Shown: positions 1 through 12,464, counted from the stretch's first letter. The stretch is 64,000 bases of DNA from Odobenus rosmarus divergens (GCF_000321225.1 NW_004452108.1:26408-90407); one strand, 5' to 3'. Numbers and translations are program-made. Notes: generated by a model not told the origin, from the letters alone.

Positions 1-96
1 GCACTGGGTGTTATGCACAAACAATGAATCATGGAACACTACATCAAAAACTAATGATGTAATGTATGGTGATTAACATAACAATAAAAAAAATAA
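1..96 (+). mobile_element. LINE-1 3' end (carnivore lineage), cut by window edge
   Basis: This is the terminal part of a LINE-1 3' UTR, starting at the window edge. It carries the block ending in 'actaatgatgtaatgtatgg' that closes carnivore L1 copies, followed by an A-rich tail at about 80-95. Only the last ~90 bases are present, so age and integrity cannot be judged. It abuts the EIF2A retrocopy directly. Either the L1 inserted into that retrocopy, or it marks its 5' edge; the sequence upstream of the window would decide. Confidence 0.88.
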
Positions 97-958
97 GGTT
101 GGGTACAAGCTTTGGCATTATTCCAGCCCTATCCTGGCAGCCATTTTTTGGATAGGCTATTTCTAGCAAAAACAATATCTTACTAAGGAATTAAAAGTGA
201 AGTACTCGACGAAGAATCTAAATTTGCAATGGTTGGTAGTCTCTCAGCTTAAGAAATAAACCCAATCACCATTTCCAAGCTCTCAGAGGAGACACCACTG
301 CTGAATTAGAAATCACAACCAGGAAATGATAAGCCATTATCAAAAGCAGCTCTTAAAAATCAAAGGCAATATGAGGCTAAGAAAGCTCCAAATAGGAAGC
401 AAGAAATAACAAGAATCAAGATTTGGCACCTACCCTGCCCCACAGAGCACACCCCAAAATACTACATCTGGAGACCCTGAGACAGATGAAAAATTCAAGA
501 CTCAAAGACCTGAAAGCAATTGGACCTTGAAAGAACAATCAGCAACAGAAACACAGAAAAACTCTACGTCGGAGAAATTTTAAGAGATATCATTCTTCTC
601 CAGGAGCAGGAAGATCTGAAATTGGTTACTTTAAAGATTGACAGAGAGCAAGTTGTTAGCATAAATCAGTGGAAATACATCTTCTGTCTAAAACTCCGCA
701 GAGCACCTGAATTTCACCTGCCCAACACGTACCCACGTTGTTTACTGCTCATCTATTAACTCAACCATATATTCCATTGGAATATATCTGAAATTAGTTA
801 ATAATGTCCATTAAATTGGCTTTTCCTACATTTCAATACATGTAGAAAAGAGATGCAAATTTCATAGCTAAGCTCAAGGGACTGCAAGTCAAACATCATT
901 GTTATTCAGTGTCATTTACCATATAAATGAATAAAGACATTTTAAATTTTTAAAAAAA
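97..958 (+). pseudogene. EIF2A: EIF2A processed pseudogene (C-terminal part plus 3' UTR)
   Basis: This is a retrocopy of the mRNA for eukaryotic translation initiation factor 2A, a WD-repeat protein that delivers initiator tRNA to ribosomes under some conditions. In broken frames it encodes the end of the protein: a stretch like 'WQPF' near 150, AALKNQRQYEAKKA at 346-387, STPQNTTSGDPETDEKFK from 446 in a shifted frame, and LLQEQEDLKL from 595 in the first frame again. These match the lysine/glutamate-rich C-terminus of EIF2A in order and spacing. No introns interrupt it. A 3' UTR follows with AATAAA at 930-935 and a short A-run at 952-958. Frameshifts and in-frame stops make it non-functional. 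The N-terminal WD-repeat part is absent from the window. The assignment rests on recalled family sequence, not on a search. Confidence 0.9.
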
Positions 959-1014
959 TGCAACCCATTAGATTGGATAAAAGAAGTCAGTGCAAAACAA
1001 GCAAGGTATACAAA

Positions 1015-1199
1015 AGTTCATTTCTGGGAGTGCCTGGGTGGCTCAGTCAGTTAAGCGTCTGACTCTTGATTTCGGCTGTGGTCATGATCTCAGGGTCCTG
1101 AGATAGATCCCTGAGTTGGGCTCTGCGCTGAGCCTACTTAGGATTCTCTTTCTCCCTCTCCCTGTGCCCCTCCCCCTCTCACACACAAGAGTTCATTTC
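1015..1199 (+). mobile_element. SINEC (Can-SINE), plus strand, with target duplication
   Basis: A tRNA-derived carnivore SINE: tRNA-like head 'gcctgggtggctcagtcag', body 'tcatgatctcagggtcctg', and a CT-rich 3' part. The A-rich tail is nearly gone, suggesting an older copy. The target duplication agttcatttc is perfect at 1015-1024 and 1190-1199, so the element itself is 1025-1189. Confidence 0.95.
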
Positions 1200-3929
1200 C
1201 ATAACTTTAGAATGAATGTTAATTTCTTTCTCTTGAACTTGTATTCACTTACTAATTTGTTCAGGAGAAACTCAATACAGTAATTTTCTGAAAAACTGAA
1301 TTGCTTTATAGTCCACTTCCTCCTGGAGCGTTTAAAGTCCCCATTATTGTATTTTTAAACCACGACTCTATCCAATGAGGATCCCCAAAAGAGTCTGAAC
1401 ATGTGCATGGGTGTCATTTCTCATCACAAAAAGGAATTTAAGCAATCTCTTTGGTAGCCTGGAATGGTCAGAGATGGAGCTGGACACGGAATTCTGGGGT
1501 GCTGAGCCTCTCATTTATTTCTGTATGTGTATTTCTTGCCTTCCACAAGCTAAGCTTTGTCTAAACATAGTCAAGATAAATTTAAAAATCTCATGTGGAG
1601 TCTGTCGTGAAGGACATTGATAATACATGTGAAAGTTTCTAACAGGTAACTGAACTTCAAAAGAAAAAAAGTAATCTAATTAAAGCAGTAGAACAGAGAG
1701 AAGAGAATGCTCTGTAGCAAGAACAGGATCCAGAGAAACTGCTTTGAGAAACCGGAGCCTGTAGCCCCATTCGGCTCCCTGCCTGTGATACCACTTGCAG
1801 AGGAAGACTGGGAAGTCACATTTCCGCTAGCTGGCCCTGGATCCCTGTCTAGACCCAGCTGCCTGGCAGAAGCAGGTCTCCGTGAAGCCTCCAGCAGGGC
1901 TGGAGGATGGCTGAAGTTTGTGAGGAGGGCACCATCCACCCAGAAAGTGGTAGGTCTCCTGTGATTTTTCTCTGTTCTCAAGTTTTTATCTTGAACACAA
2001 ACTTGAGTTGTTTGCATTGTTGCAGGACACAGAATTTCTCTTTTAAACTTTACGTAGCTGATCCTAGGTGCAACCATGATCCATGCTCTCCTTCCTTCTG
2101 GAGAACTCTGCTACCTCCCCCTGTGGGCAGCAAGATGCCATCTCAAACACGGAAGGCATGCTGTAACACGGGGAGCGTGTTCCTGCTGCCGTGCTCTTCA
2201 ACGCTGCGTCCACGGTGACCAGAGACAAGGCAACTAAGGTATGTGGGTGCCACGGGACCCTTTCACACTGAGGTCGTTGGGAGGTGAATGGTTCCTTAGA
2301 GCAATAGCTGCTTGGAGAGATGGGAATCTCTTCCCAATGGAAAAAGTGAACCTCATGGAGGAAATGAAGGCTCTAAAGGCAACATTTCTTGCCATTTCCC
2401 AAGAAGAGATACTAGAAATAAAGGGTTTTGTTTTCTTCCTGTATATCCTTTCTTAGAATAACCCACTGAGCCAGCAATGGTGGTGGTTTCTCTGCTCAGA
2501 GTTTCTGATGAGGTGAACCAGGCTCCACGTGGAAAGCAAGGGGTGTCTTCTGCGTGAAGATAAACAGGCCCTCCTGCGAGTCTTAGAGAAAGTCGGAATT
2601 CTTCCTTACACTGCTGTAGCTCTGTGACCCACATCCTTTCCCTAATTCCTTGGCCAGAGAAAATTTGGGAAAAGCTTTCACTTCCCTCAGCTCCTGGAAA
2701 ACCATTTGAAGTCTGGTTCCAGCAACCAGGTCCTTTCTCTGGGAGAACCCGAAGAAGAGTGTAACCAAGACATTTGTTCTCAGGTCTGACTCAGAGGTAA
2801 AAGAAAGGTCCAGGAATGTAGGGAGAATAAGAACCTCAAAATCAAGCCAAACATCATGGGTTCCCCTTGTGCTTGGGTGGGGGAGGGGAGAAAAGACAAG
2901 GCTGTTTCCGCCTTTGCTTCTGCTCCACAGGGGTTAAGAAACCATGCAGTCACCCATCCTGCCTGACTCCTCAGGTTTCCCGGGATGCTGGTGAGGGTAT
3001 GGGGACCCAGGTAGCATATCTGTCACTCACCCTTCTTGGAATCAGCACCCTGGAATCACAGGCCTCCTTGGAATCTGCTTTCTACCCATTCTGTAATTAG
3101 AAGCTATCCTTTTGTTCACATCAACATACAGTTTACAAAGTCTCTTCGCATTGTTCACCCAAGTCAATTTACTGAGAGACAACCTGGAAAGAACACAGTA
3201 TGAGACTCTGCAGACCTAGCAGTGAACAGTTGGGGGTGGCTCCTATCTGTCCTTGGGGAGCTTGCAGCCTGGTAAGGAGACAGGCATGGAAAAATGCTCC
3301 TAAGCCAATGACAGCAAAGTAGCCATACGTTGTAAAGTATGTTGTGAAGAAAATAGAACCTGAGACACAACATATATTAATTATTATATATTTTTAAATT
3401 AATTATTATATTAAATGCAAATGGACACAATTCCCAAATCAAGAGGCAGTAGGGGAAATGGGAGCGAGGGCATTAAGCCCTGAAAACCGAGTCCCCTTTG
3501 GAGGTGACGACAACAGGCATGGAAGAGCTTATTACATTGGAGAGTTTCACCACAGGTTGGTGGGATGGCCCATCAACAATGACATTAGTGACCCTCACGT
3601 GTCAGGATGTGTAGGTCGTCTTTGCTGAGTGGTTCAGTTATTCCAGGGAAAGATCCTACAATCTCCCACCTTGGCAGTGGGAGTCTGGGGATAGCTCTAA
3701 ATCAGTTGTTAGCACCTCCCTTTATTCTCCTTTTGTCATACATTTTTCTTATGTGTCTGATGTCTCCAAATATACAGCCTCCTTATCCCAGTTTCCTTAG
3801 CAAAAGAAATCTCCAGTCTCCCTGTGTGGGTGACAGAGGTGGCACCAAGTGCAAAATGAAAATGTGAGTGCCCTTGTTCAAAAAGCTGGGGAAAATGCTA
3901 TTGCTGCCAAAAGTTCTAACATATAAAAC
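1200..3929. other. No recognised gene or repeat
   Basis: Unique-looking sequence. Short frames on both strands (up to 133 codons, 1676-2077 minus) resemble no protein I know and lack supporting splice or start context. A 23-codon coiled-coil-like frame from 1646 follows an AG but ends at once. AT-rich DNA lies at 3365-3420. I see nothing firm. Confidence 0.5.
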
Positions 3930-4069
3930 TTTTCTTTTTTTCCATGATCTGAACTATTCTGAGATCATGTAGGGATAATGGATTTGCGTTTTTATTATCA
4001 TTTGTTACTTCAAAAATCAAGACTAATGTAATATTAATATTTAATACTCCTGTATTTCTTTGGCTAGGT

Positions 4070-5000
4070 GTTACTCTCCATATCTCAAGTCTTCTTCCAT
4101 TTAATTATCAATATTTTCATTTATTTTGCTGGAATGGATTCTCCAGAAATTTGATAGAGCTTCTGTTTGATAAACTTTCTGAGTCCTTAAAGAGCTTTGG
4201 AAAAAAAACTCTTTTCACCTTTGTATTTTAATTTTTTTTCTTGGAATAGAATTCTAGTTCAAAATCACACACCAACAACTTTGAAAATAATTGTCTATTG
4301 CTTTCAGAAATACTCTCCTGCTTTTGAGAAATCGGATTCCAACCTGGTGTTCAATTCTTTATAGAGAAACTATCTTCCCTTTTATTTAGCTTTGTTGGCC
4401 TTTAGGACACTTTTGTCATCGTTGGTTTTCTGAAATGTCACCACAGTGCATGTATATGTCATACCAGTTAAATTTGTCCTATGCAACACCCAGGGGGTAT
4501 TTCAATTTGAGGACTCGTGTCTTCCTTTCCGAAAATGTTGTCTTCTGTTATTTATTTCCTCCCTTCAAGCCTCTGTTTCATTTTTCTTTCCTTTTGCAAC
4601 CTCAGTTAGATAGGATTTGGAACTATTTTGTAAACTTATTGTGTCCTAATGCTCCGTTAATACGTTCTGTTTCTTTGTCTTTTTGGGGCTACATTTTGGA
4701 AGAATGCTTTGTTGCCATCCTCCAGCTTACAAAATCAGATTTTAGCTTTGTTGATTCTGCTCTTTAACACCCATTTTTAATTTCATTGTTCTTACTTTTT
4801 TCTCCAGATCTCTTAAGATTTTTGTTTTGATTTATATTTAAAATACTCTCATCCATTTCTGCAACATTATTTCATATGTTAACATTAATTATACTGATTC
4901 TAAAGAATTTCCTGATGCTCTAAACTTTACTTCCATCTTCTTCATGTAATTTGTAATTTCAGTGTAATTTTGTTGTAATTTGATGTCCTTCCAATGATGC
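4070..5000 (-). mobile_element. Ancient LINE-like block, reverse orientation (tentative)
   Basis: T-rich DNA whose order of motifs (a 'gaattctagttcaaaa' block, an 'ctttgaaaataattg' block, then a 'gtcaccacagtgcatgtat' block) follows the reverse strand of very old mammalian LINE-1 3' regions. Divergence is high and I cannot name a subfamily. It could also be plain AT-rich unique sequence. Confidence 0.35.
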
Positions 5001-5122
5001 AGATTTTCCCCCAATGTTTGTGGATCCTTGGTTGTGTGGCCTTGGCTGTGTGGCCAACTTTGTGTTCATTTCCTTGGCTGTGGAGTAGATGGACATATAT
5101 TTCTGCTGAGTAAAATTTGCTC

Positions 5123-5156
5123 TGTGTGTGCGTGTGTGTGTGTATGTGTGTGTGTG
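5123..5156. repeat. (TG)n microsatellite, interrupted
   Basis: About 17 TG units, interrupted by a CG and an AT step. Length and purity suggest it could be polymorphic. Confidence 0.9.
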
Positions 5157-5274
5157 CTGTTATGCTTCTATTTATATGTGTTGAATGAATGGTATCAGTC
5201 TCCCCAGGTAGGCAATCCATCCTGGTATGTATTTGGGTTTTTTGGTGGTCAGACTAACCAGAAATGTCAATACT

Positions 5275-5410
5275 AACTCTGACTTTGAGTAAATTATTTG
5301 GCTTCTCTGAGCTTCAACTTTCTAATCAGTAAAATGAGCACAGCACGAGAACAAGGCAAGGATTAAATGTGATCTTACAAATTTGGACACTAAAGCCTGA
5401 TTCATAGAAA
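5275..5410 (+). mobile_element. MIR SINE fragment
   Basis: Matches the MIR core: 'attatttggcttctctgagc', 'taatcagtaaaatgagcaca' and 'aaggattaaatgtgat'. An ancient mammalian tRNA-derived SINE, fragmentary and diverged. Confidence 0.72.
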
Positions 5411-7216
5411 ATAGTAATACAGATGTTAACTGCTGTTTGGGTTGGTTCCTAACAGAACCCAGAGGTGGAGCAATTGACACCTGAAGGAAATTGATGCTTA
5501 TGGTAAAACTGGTGATGTGATGGGTGATATATTTTGATCCAGGAAATGTCCAAGTGCCTTGCTCACTGTCCCCTCACAGAAATCTGCCACTGTCCTTACA
5601 TCCTCTATCCTGAAAGGTCGGATGGAAGGAGTTCTGAGGAACACCACGCATCCCTGCAGTATGGAGTTGAGCACATGAGACCAGGCCTGGGCAGGAGGAG
5701 AACACTATAACTGTTGGGTATGTGCAGCTTTCTACTGTGGGTGGGAAGCCAGGGAGCCCTTTGGGGTTTCCATTCTCTAGGCCCATCTGTTTTGTGTTTT
5801 TTATTTTGATTTCCACTGATAGCTCTTGAGGACAGCGGAGCATCTTCTTTCCGCCCAAGAACTGAGCAAAGCAAACTGTAGCCAAAACCAGCAGCTGTTG
5901 GTTTGCTTAATAGAGAAAATATCTCCCAGAGCTGCCGAGGATACATTATAGAACGGGATCGAAGAAACTTGAGGTTCTTTTCTCAAGACATAAAACAAAT
6001 TTTAGCACAAGAAAATATTCACATCGCTCACTTCCACCCCCAGATTCCGCATGGGAGACCCCTGACTCATTTTTGAGAGGTGCTGGCCAGCCATTTGCGG
6101 TGGACTGAGTTGGTCCAGCCGTTTGCGGTGGACTGAATTGGTCCATAAATACATTTCAAGTTGTATCTGTTTGTCCGTGCTCTTTCTACATGCCCTAAAA
6201 TCTCCTTGGAGCTAGAGTCTCAGGATTTCCTGCTAGCTGGAGAAACCCTGCACCCAGCCAGGAGAATGTCCCCTTCCAGGCTAGCCAACATCCCTGCCTC
6301 TCAGGTCTGCAATCAGATGAGCACAGATTTGGTGCTCGTCTGTGGCTTTACCCAGGCATGGAGAAGGGCCGTGGTGACCTTGGATGTCAGTTAATGCCAC
6401 CTGATAGCAGCCATCTCTTTTGTTACAATCCGGGCAGATAAGAAACAGGGACAGGCAAGTCATTCCCTGTCCATTCCTCACAGTCCAGTCCTGTTTTCTC
6501 TCTTGTTTGTAGTGCCCCCCACAAGATTTAGATAAGCCAAACTGTGCCCCGTCATCCTCCCCTCCCCCTTGGACTTCTCCCTCCAGCTGAGCCACCAAGA
6601 GGCCGACTGACTGCTGGGGGTAGCCGACTTCCCTCTCTCCCAGCAGTGGAAGGAGAGGAGAGTCCAGCTGAGACCTCTTCTTCTTAAGTGCTTCCAGCCT
6701 CGCCTGTCGGGACGGAGCAGGTCTGCAAACCGGGGTGAATACGGGTCAGAAGGGAAAAGACAGCTTCCATAAACATCAACAAAACCGCCTGGAGCTGGGG
6801 CCAGAGCTGGTGCATTGCTGCCTCTAGATCAGCTTTTACCTAAGACTAGCCTTGCAGTGAGTCAGGAATAGATCCTGAATCAAGGATGAGGAGGGAGCAT
6901 CAGGACTGAGTCTCACACCAGGCTGGGCCAGCCTGACTTATGACTGCCTCTGCTGGGTTCTCCTTGCCAGGGGCCCAATGCTGCGTGACCTCCTCCTGTG
7001 CCCTCAGCCCCATTCCCTGGAATTAGGCCTTCTCCAACTCTTGCCCCTCTTCGAGAAGGATCTTCCTGATGATGGCCAGGGCTCTGCACGGTGCCAGTGA
7101 CTACTTTGGGATGGCAACTGTACACTTTCTCTTTGTTCCTTCTGTCTAGGCATCCCCTACCTGCCCACACCTAGACAGTTTTGACAATTACTTAGACTGG
7201 ACCTGAGTTTCCACTT
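5411..7216. other. Mostly unrecognised; contains one 28-bp tandem duplication
   Basis: Apart from the duplication at 6088-6143, I see no repeat family or gene. Frames of up to 113 codons overlap on the minus strand around 5574-6146 and are incompatible with one another, which is expected of non-coding DNA. Confidence 0.5.
6088..6143. repeat. 28-bp tandem duplication
   Basis: Two head-to-tail copies, 6088-6115 and 6116-6143, of a unit containing 'tttgcggtggactga'. The copies differ at two positions (a/g after 'cagcc' and g/a after 'actga'), giving about 93% identity. This is a local duplication, not a known interspersed repeat. Confidence 0.92.
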
Positions 7217-7350
7217 GATATCAGGAGGCATAGAGCAGAGGAAAGAGCTATAGAGTCAGGGTTTGACTTGTCAAAGTCCTGGCTCTACACTTACTATCTA
7301 TGTGACCATGGGCAGGTCATTAACCTCATAGAGCCCTACCTGCCTCAGCA
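7217..7350 (+). mobile_element. MIR SINE
   Basis: Typical MIR order: 'catagagcagaggaaagagc', 'tagagtcagggtttgact', 'cctggctctacacttact', 'gtgaccatgggcaggtcatt' and 'acctcatagagcc'. Flanks are unique. Confidence 0.85.
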
Positions 7351-8029
7351 TCGAATGGCAGAACGGAAACTCTCATGGTGGTTTGCATGTAAAAATAGCT
7401 CTATGCTGACTAGCTCTGTTGGCCCTCCCAGCCCTTCCCTGACAGGTTGGAGGAAAGAATTCCCCTTCACCTCTCCCTGTCATTTTCCTAATATCCTGAT
7501 ATCCCAGCCAGCGGCCTATTCTGGCCTGGCATTTTGCTCCTCTGCTCTCAGCAAACCACCCTGCAGTGTTGGGACAACCCCCTTTATCTACAGAGCCCTC
7601 CTAACCCCATCCCAGCAGGATCGAATGTGTCCAGCTTCTGCTTCTCTCCCAGCTGAATAGGATTGCCCAGTCTTGGGCGTCCTTGGGCCACATTCGCTGC
7701 ACTGTCTGCGCAGTGCTCGGGCAGCCCTGGCCGTTGGCTCCCCAGGGGCAGAGACCAGGGCATGCAACCTGCTTCTCAGGAGCACTTGCATGTGTGTTTC
7801 ATACCCAGTTGTTTGCTGGATTGAATATAGTTAGGAGGCATGCAATGAAGTCAACAGTCCTGGACTTGGGGTCAGGAGAGCCTCAGCTTCACACTCTAAC
7901 TTCACACAAGTTACCCAAACACCAGCATAAAAACACCCTCGAAACTGTTCTTCTCATTGTGTCTTCTACCTTAGAGAAGGTAGAAGGCACCAACTTCCAC
8001 TCATTGCCAAAGCCGGAAGCCTGGGCTAC
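7351..8029. other. No gene; possible MIR remnant at 7840-7925
   Basis: Contains 'tggacttggggtcaggagag' near 7862, which resembles the 5' half of MIR, but the second half is unclear. Otherwise no recognisable element. Overlapping frames here are not convincing genes. Confidence 0.35.
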
Positions 8030-8790
8030 ACCTTTGACCACTGCCTCTCCTCAACTTCTCCATCCAAACCATCTCTCCATCCAACCAATCTCTATATCCA
8101 ACCACTCTCTACCTCCTATTAGTCCTGCTTCCTCCAAATCTTGGGTTTATTCACCTGTCTTCACACCCACTGTTCCATCTTGGTTCAGGCCAACATCATC
8201 TCTTGTAGTCTTTTTAAAAACAAATATGATCACTACACTCCAATACAAAACATCTTTCAATGGCTCGCCATGGCTCTGTGGTCAAAAATAAGCCCTTAAT
8301 ACAACTTCCAAGCCTTTGCACTTTCAGCCACTCCCTGCCTCTCCAGCCCCACTTCATGTGCTGTATGCAGACTCCAGAATGCATTTCAGCTCGGTGCTCA
8401 GAGCAGATGTCTTGTGCCATCATGATTTCACCTTTGCCATCACCACTGCTTATATGATCTCACACCACGATGTCCTTCTCCCAGCCTGTGGAACTCCTAC
8501 CCATCCCATGGGCCTCAACTCCAATATCATCCCTTCTAGGAATCCTTTCCCACATCTTCCCAATTTGGTTTAGGTGACTACCCTCCTGACCCAAATGCTC
8601 CTCCCTTCATTCCTTCTTATAATAATTGGCATCCTGCATGGAAACTGCTGGTTTTCTTATGTGTGTTCAACACTAGCCTGAAAGCCTTCAGATGGCAAGG
8701 ATGTTGTCTCTCCTCTTCCATGTGGAGTCCCCTCATCCCTAGCACAGAACTAGGGATGGGCACAGCACAGAGCAAGCAGATACTCAGTTT
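8030..8790 (+). mobile_element. LINE-2 (L2) 3' region
   Basis: Recognised by the ordered L2 landmarks: 'tgatcactacactcc' with 'tttcaatggctcgccatgg' near 8225-8275, 'cctttgcactt' near 8310, a 'tgtcttgtgcc' zone, and the closing 'cctagcacagaactaggga' near 8738. Diverged but collinear. Frames here, including the 202-codon one starting at 7683, are chance readings through L2 and its flank. Confidence 0.75.
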
Positions 8791-11700
8791 TCTCTAATGG
8801 ATACATTCTCCTTCTCTAGAATTAAATTTGCCAAAGGGGTAGTTAAGACCATTACAGATTGAAGTAGACCGAGAAGATACGACATCTGCATCCGACGTAT
8901 GAAGGTGATTTGGACCCTGGACCAGAAATGGGGTATTTGTGGGACAACTGGTGAAATCTGCATAAGGCCTATAGATTAGATTAGTGTCATATCAAGTTAA
9001 TCTTCTGCTTTTGATCATTGTACTCATGTTACATAAGATACTAACACCTGAGAAATTTGGGTATACAGGATTCTTTGTAGGCTTTCTGTGCCATTCTTTG
9101 TTAAGTACAAAATTACATCAAAATAGAAGTTTTAAAATGTAAGCAAAACAAAGGTGTAGGTTAACTGGAAAGACCCTTGGAACTTAATTTTCTTAGTAAA
9201 TTCAACACCAGTTTTCCTTTCCTTCTGCTTTTCTCTATTCTATAACAGGTAGAATCTGCAGGTTAAGGCATGGGGAAGGATTCTTATTCCTGCATGTCTG
9301 CATGGAAAGGCTGTACTCACAGCCTTAAGATGATGTGGTGTGAGTGTCAGCCTCCAAAGCCCTGCTCGGTGCCATCAAACTAGTCTGCCAGTTGACGGAT
9401 GAGCTACGCATCAGTGAAGGTGGGCAAGTGCCAACTCAAGCCCACTGGACAGGGGGCAGGGCAAATGACTCCCCCAGACTCGGCTAGACAGTGGAGCTGC
9501 TTCCCATGGAGCCGGCTTAGCTTTTAACCTTCTGAGAAGGACAGCACCTGAAACATTTATGGGAATGGATTTCACAAACAGGGAAGAACACCAGGAAAGA
9601 GAAAGCCCCACGCAGCATGTCTACAGCCCAACCCCAACCCAGAGCTCCAGGCCCTGCCTTTCATCCTCTGGCCAACGTGGGTCACCCTCGGCCTTGTCTT
9701 TAAGGCACAGATGGGACTGTCTGACTTGGGGTTGGAACCTTCCCTTCAGATGTTAGGAGTGCGGGAGGGGTGGCAGGTGAAACTCCAGGCTCAAGACTTA
9801 AAGCTGAGTAAACATCCCCTGCAGCCCTCGGTCAGGCCCAGCACCCTCTGCGAGCACAGCGAGGTCCTGCTGCTCTCCTCCATGCCTCGTGAGCCCAAGG
9901 AAAGACGCTATTGCCATTGCTTCAGCAGCCATAGAAGCACTCGGGCTCAGAGGCAAGAGACCCAGGGCTTGCCCACCCAGGCCCCAAAGAAGGGGTACCA
10001 GCCTTGGCTTAGGCATTCCAGGTGACATGGTGACCACTTGCCCCTGCGGCTGCCCCGAGGTGGTTAATATAGAATGAAATGCAATCTGTCCCCTGCAACT
10101 TCCACATCCAGATCAAAGTTCTACCCTATGGTGATTACACAGAATCGGTTTGTTTTCTCTACTACACTGTACTTCTTTAAACATCCGGAGACAGCAATGT
10201 TTTTCCATCCGAGTCTTTTTTTTTTTTTTTTTCTCCATAAGCAGCTCTTTGGGATTAGACAGTTCTTTCACTCGCCTCCATACAGCCAGGTTTCTAGATT
10301 CCTCAAGATGTTTATCACTGTCTCCTATATTCACTTTCAAGGTTCTTTCTATGATGCAATGACAGTTAAAGTGGGAAGTTCTGTAGCCCGCCCAGAGGCC
10401 AGCAGAACTGGCTCCTCTGATCCACGTTCCGTCCCACCATCAATGGAGGCCAAGATGGCCTTTGCAGCAATGGGTGGTGATGTTGGCTCCCACTGAAGTT
10501 ACCAGCCACCCAAACTCCAAGACGCTCACTGATACTTGCACCATTGACTTCTGGATGAAAAATATCATATGTTAATCATTGTTCATTTCATTTCTGCAGT
10601 TAAGGCCAATTTCACACCTGCTGCTGGGCTTCCCCAAGGCCCTGGAAGGCCCTCCTAAAGAAAAGCGCCAGGGTGGGTCCAGGCACATTGCCTGAGATGG
10701 GAGAACACACAAGAAGGCAAAGCATCAGCATGGCCCCACTCAGCGGATGAGGCCTCACATTTTCCTAGTCAAGTGGAGCAGAGGAGACCCCGAGTCATTG
10801 GAACATGGAGATGAGGCAACAGGAAGCCAATGTGTTCCAGAGACATGTGAATGAATGTGAGGGATTCTGGAGGTAAATGAGGGGCAGCGCTGGATGTGTG
10901 GCCCTTTGGAAGCCAAATGGGAGCCCGCAGAACTGTGTGTGCGGAGGAGGGGCCTTGATGACTCAGACATCCTTCCCCACCATCATCCAAGTAGTGAAGA
11001 CAAAAACATCACTCAGGCTTGGCCACTTCTCAAAGAAAGAAAGAGAAAGAGATTGAATGCATACCTCACAAAGGATCTGATTTACTGCTCCTGAAAGAAA
11101 CACAAAACCTTTTTCATCTTGATAATATCCAGACTCCCAGAGGGCATCAATTCACTTTCATGAAAAATAATAACATCTTCTCTGCTCTGGAACAGCAAAC
11201 CACAGTCTGAGGGAAGAAACTCCACTTAGCAGAGTGGCACCAAGAAACCTCTGCCTGCAAAGACAAAGAATGCATTAAATGGATCCCTTACAAACACATC
11301 TCCACCAGGGAGAGTTCTGCTGCGGTGAGCTGTCAAAAAGAAAGCCCATGTGTTGGATTTTCTTTCAACACATAAAAGAAGTCAGTGAAATGGAGCACTA
11401 CGATTTTACTAGCAAATGCACCAGCAGCAATGAACACAAGGTAACCTCGACCTCTCGCAGGATTCTGCAAATTTCAAAGTGTCCGTGCCAATGAGTCAGG
11501 TCAGCTATGGCCAAGTTGTTCTATAGTTAAACCATCCATGGGTTGGATCATGGCTAGTCTAAGGTTCACTGAAGGCAGCTTCCAGGTGGTAACAACAATG
11601 GGGAGGTTTCGTGTACGGCCTGTGGTCCTGGGAAGTGTGTGCAGCCTCTTGGCATGCACAGTCTCATCTCGTGAAGGCCCAGAGGCAGGGTCTCTGGCCG

Positions 11701-11905
11701 ATGGGCCCCATCACTTCTGGTTCGAAGTTGTGGCAATCTGTTGTTTCATTTAAGTTGCCCATTTCCTCTCTTTTCCATTTTAGGTTTTGTTATTTTCAGG
11801 AGTATTCAAAGCATCTTGAAACCATACATCTCAATGCTTTGAGATTAATTATTCTCTAACAGGAAATTTTGCAGGATACTTCATATAAAAAGATATATGT
11901 TAATT
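8791..11905. other. No recognised gene or transposon
   Basis: Unique-looking DNA, with one poly-T run at 10216-10232. Many short frames on both strands between 9411 and 10496 overlap and match nothing I know. I see no CpG island and no defended exon. Confidence 0.5.
10216..10232. repeat. Poly-T tract
   Basis: A run of 17 T. No SINE or LINE body adjoins it in either direction, so it looks like a simple repeat rather than an element tail. Confidence 0.85.
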
Positions 11906-12161
11906 AAAAATGGGCAGCCTAGGACACCTGGGTGGCTCAGTTGATTAAGGGTCTGACTCTTGGTTTCAGCTCAGGTCATGATCTCAGGGTCATGAGATCG
12001 AGCTCCAGGTGTGGCTCTATGCTCAGCGAGGAATCTGCTTGAGTTTCTCTCTCTCCCTCTCCCTCTGCCCCTCCCCCCCAAACCCCCACCCCTGCCTCAT
12101 TCATGCCCTCGCTCTCTCTCTCTCTCTCTCAAATAAATAAATCTTTAAAAATGGGTAGCCT
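11906..12161 (+). mobile_element. SINEC, plus strand, with target duplication
   Basis: Full-length carnivore SINE with head 'acacctgggtggctcagttg', a long CT tract and tail 'aaataaataaatcttt'. The target duplication aaaaatggg(c/t)agcct lies at 11906-11920 and 12147-12161 with one mismatch, leaving the element at 11921-12146. Confidence 0.96.
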
Positions 12162-12165
12162 GAAT

Positions 12166-12382
12166 AAAAAGTAGAACTTTCAGGGGACCCCGTGTGGCTC
12201 ACTCAGTTAAGCATCCAGACTCTCAATTTTGACTCAGGTCATGATCTCAGGGTCATAGGAATGAGCCCTGTGCTGGGCTGGTGCTCAGCATGGAGTCTGC
12301 TTGGGATTCTCTGCCTCACCCTCCGCACCCGCCCCCTACTCTCACACATTCTCTCTCTTAAAAAAAAAAAGTAGAACTTTCA
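12166..12382 (+). mobile_element. SINEC, plus strand, with target duplication
   Basis: A second carnivore SINE only 20 bases downstream of the previous one, with head 'accccgtgtggctcactcag'. The duplication aaaaagtagaactttca is perfect at 12166-12182 and 12366-12382, leaving the element at about 12183-12365. The 60-codon frame at 12192-12374 is SINE-derived. Confidence 0.95.
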
Positions 12383-12464
12383 AACCAAACCATTCTGAGA
12401 AGAAAGAAAGAACCAGCTAAAATTTAAGAACTGTTACAAGATTTGAGCACAGAGCAAAACAACA

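Noticed and set aside
1646..1716. Coiled-coil-like 23-codon frame after 'tttctaacag', resembling an exon
   Set aside because: Too short, weak polypyrimidine tract, immediate stop, no partner exons.
2233..2246. Splice-donor-like 'ctaaggtatgtggg'
   Set aside because: A single consensus match with no matching acceptor or conserved coding frame; expected by chance.
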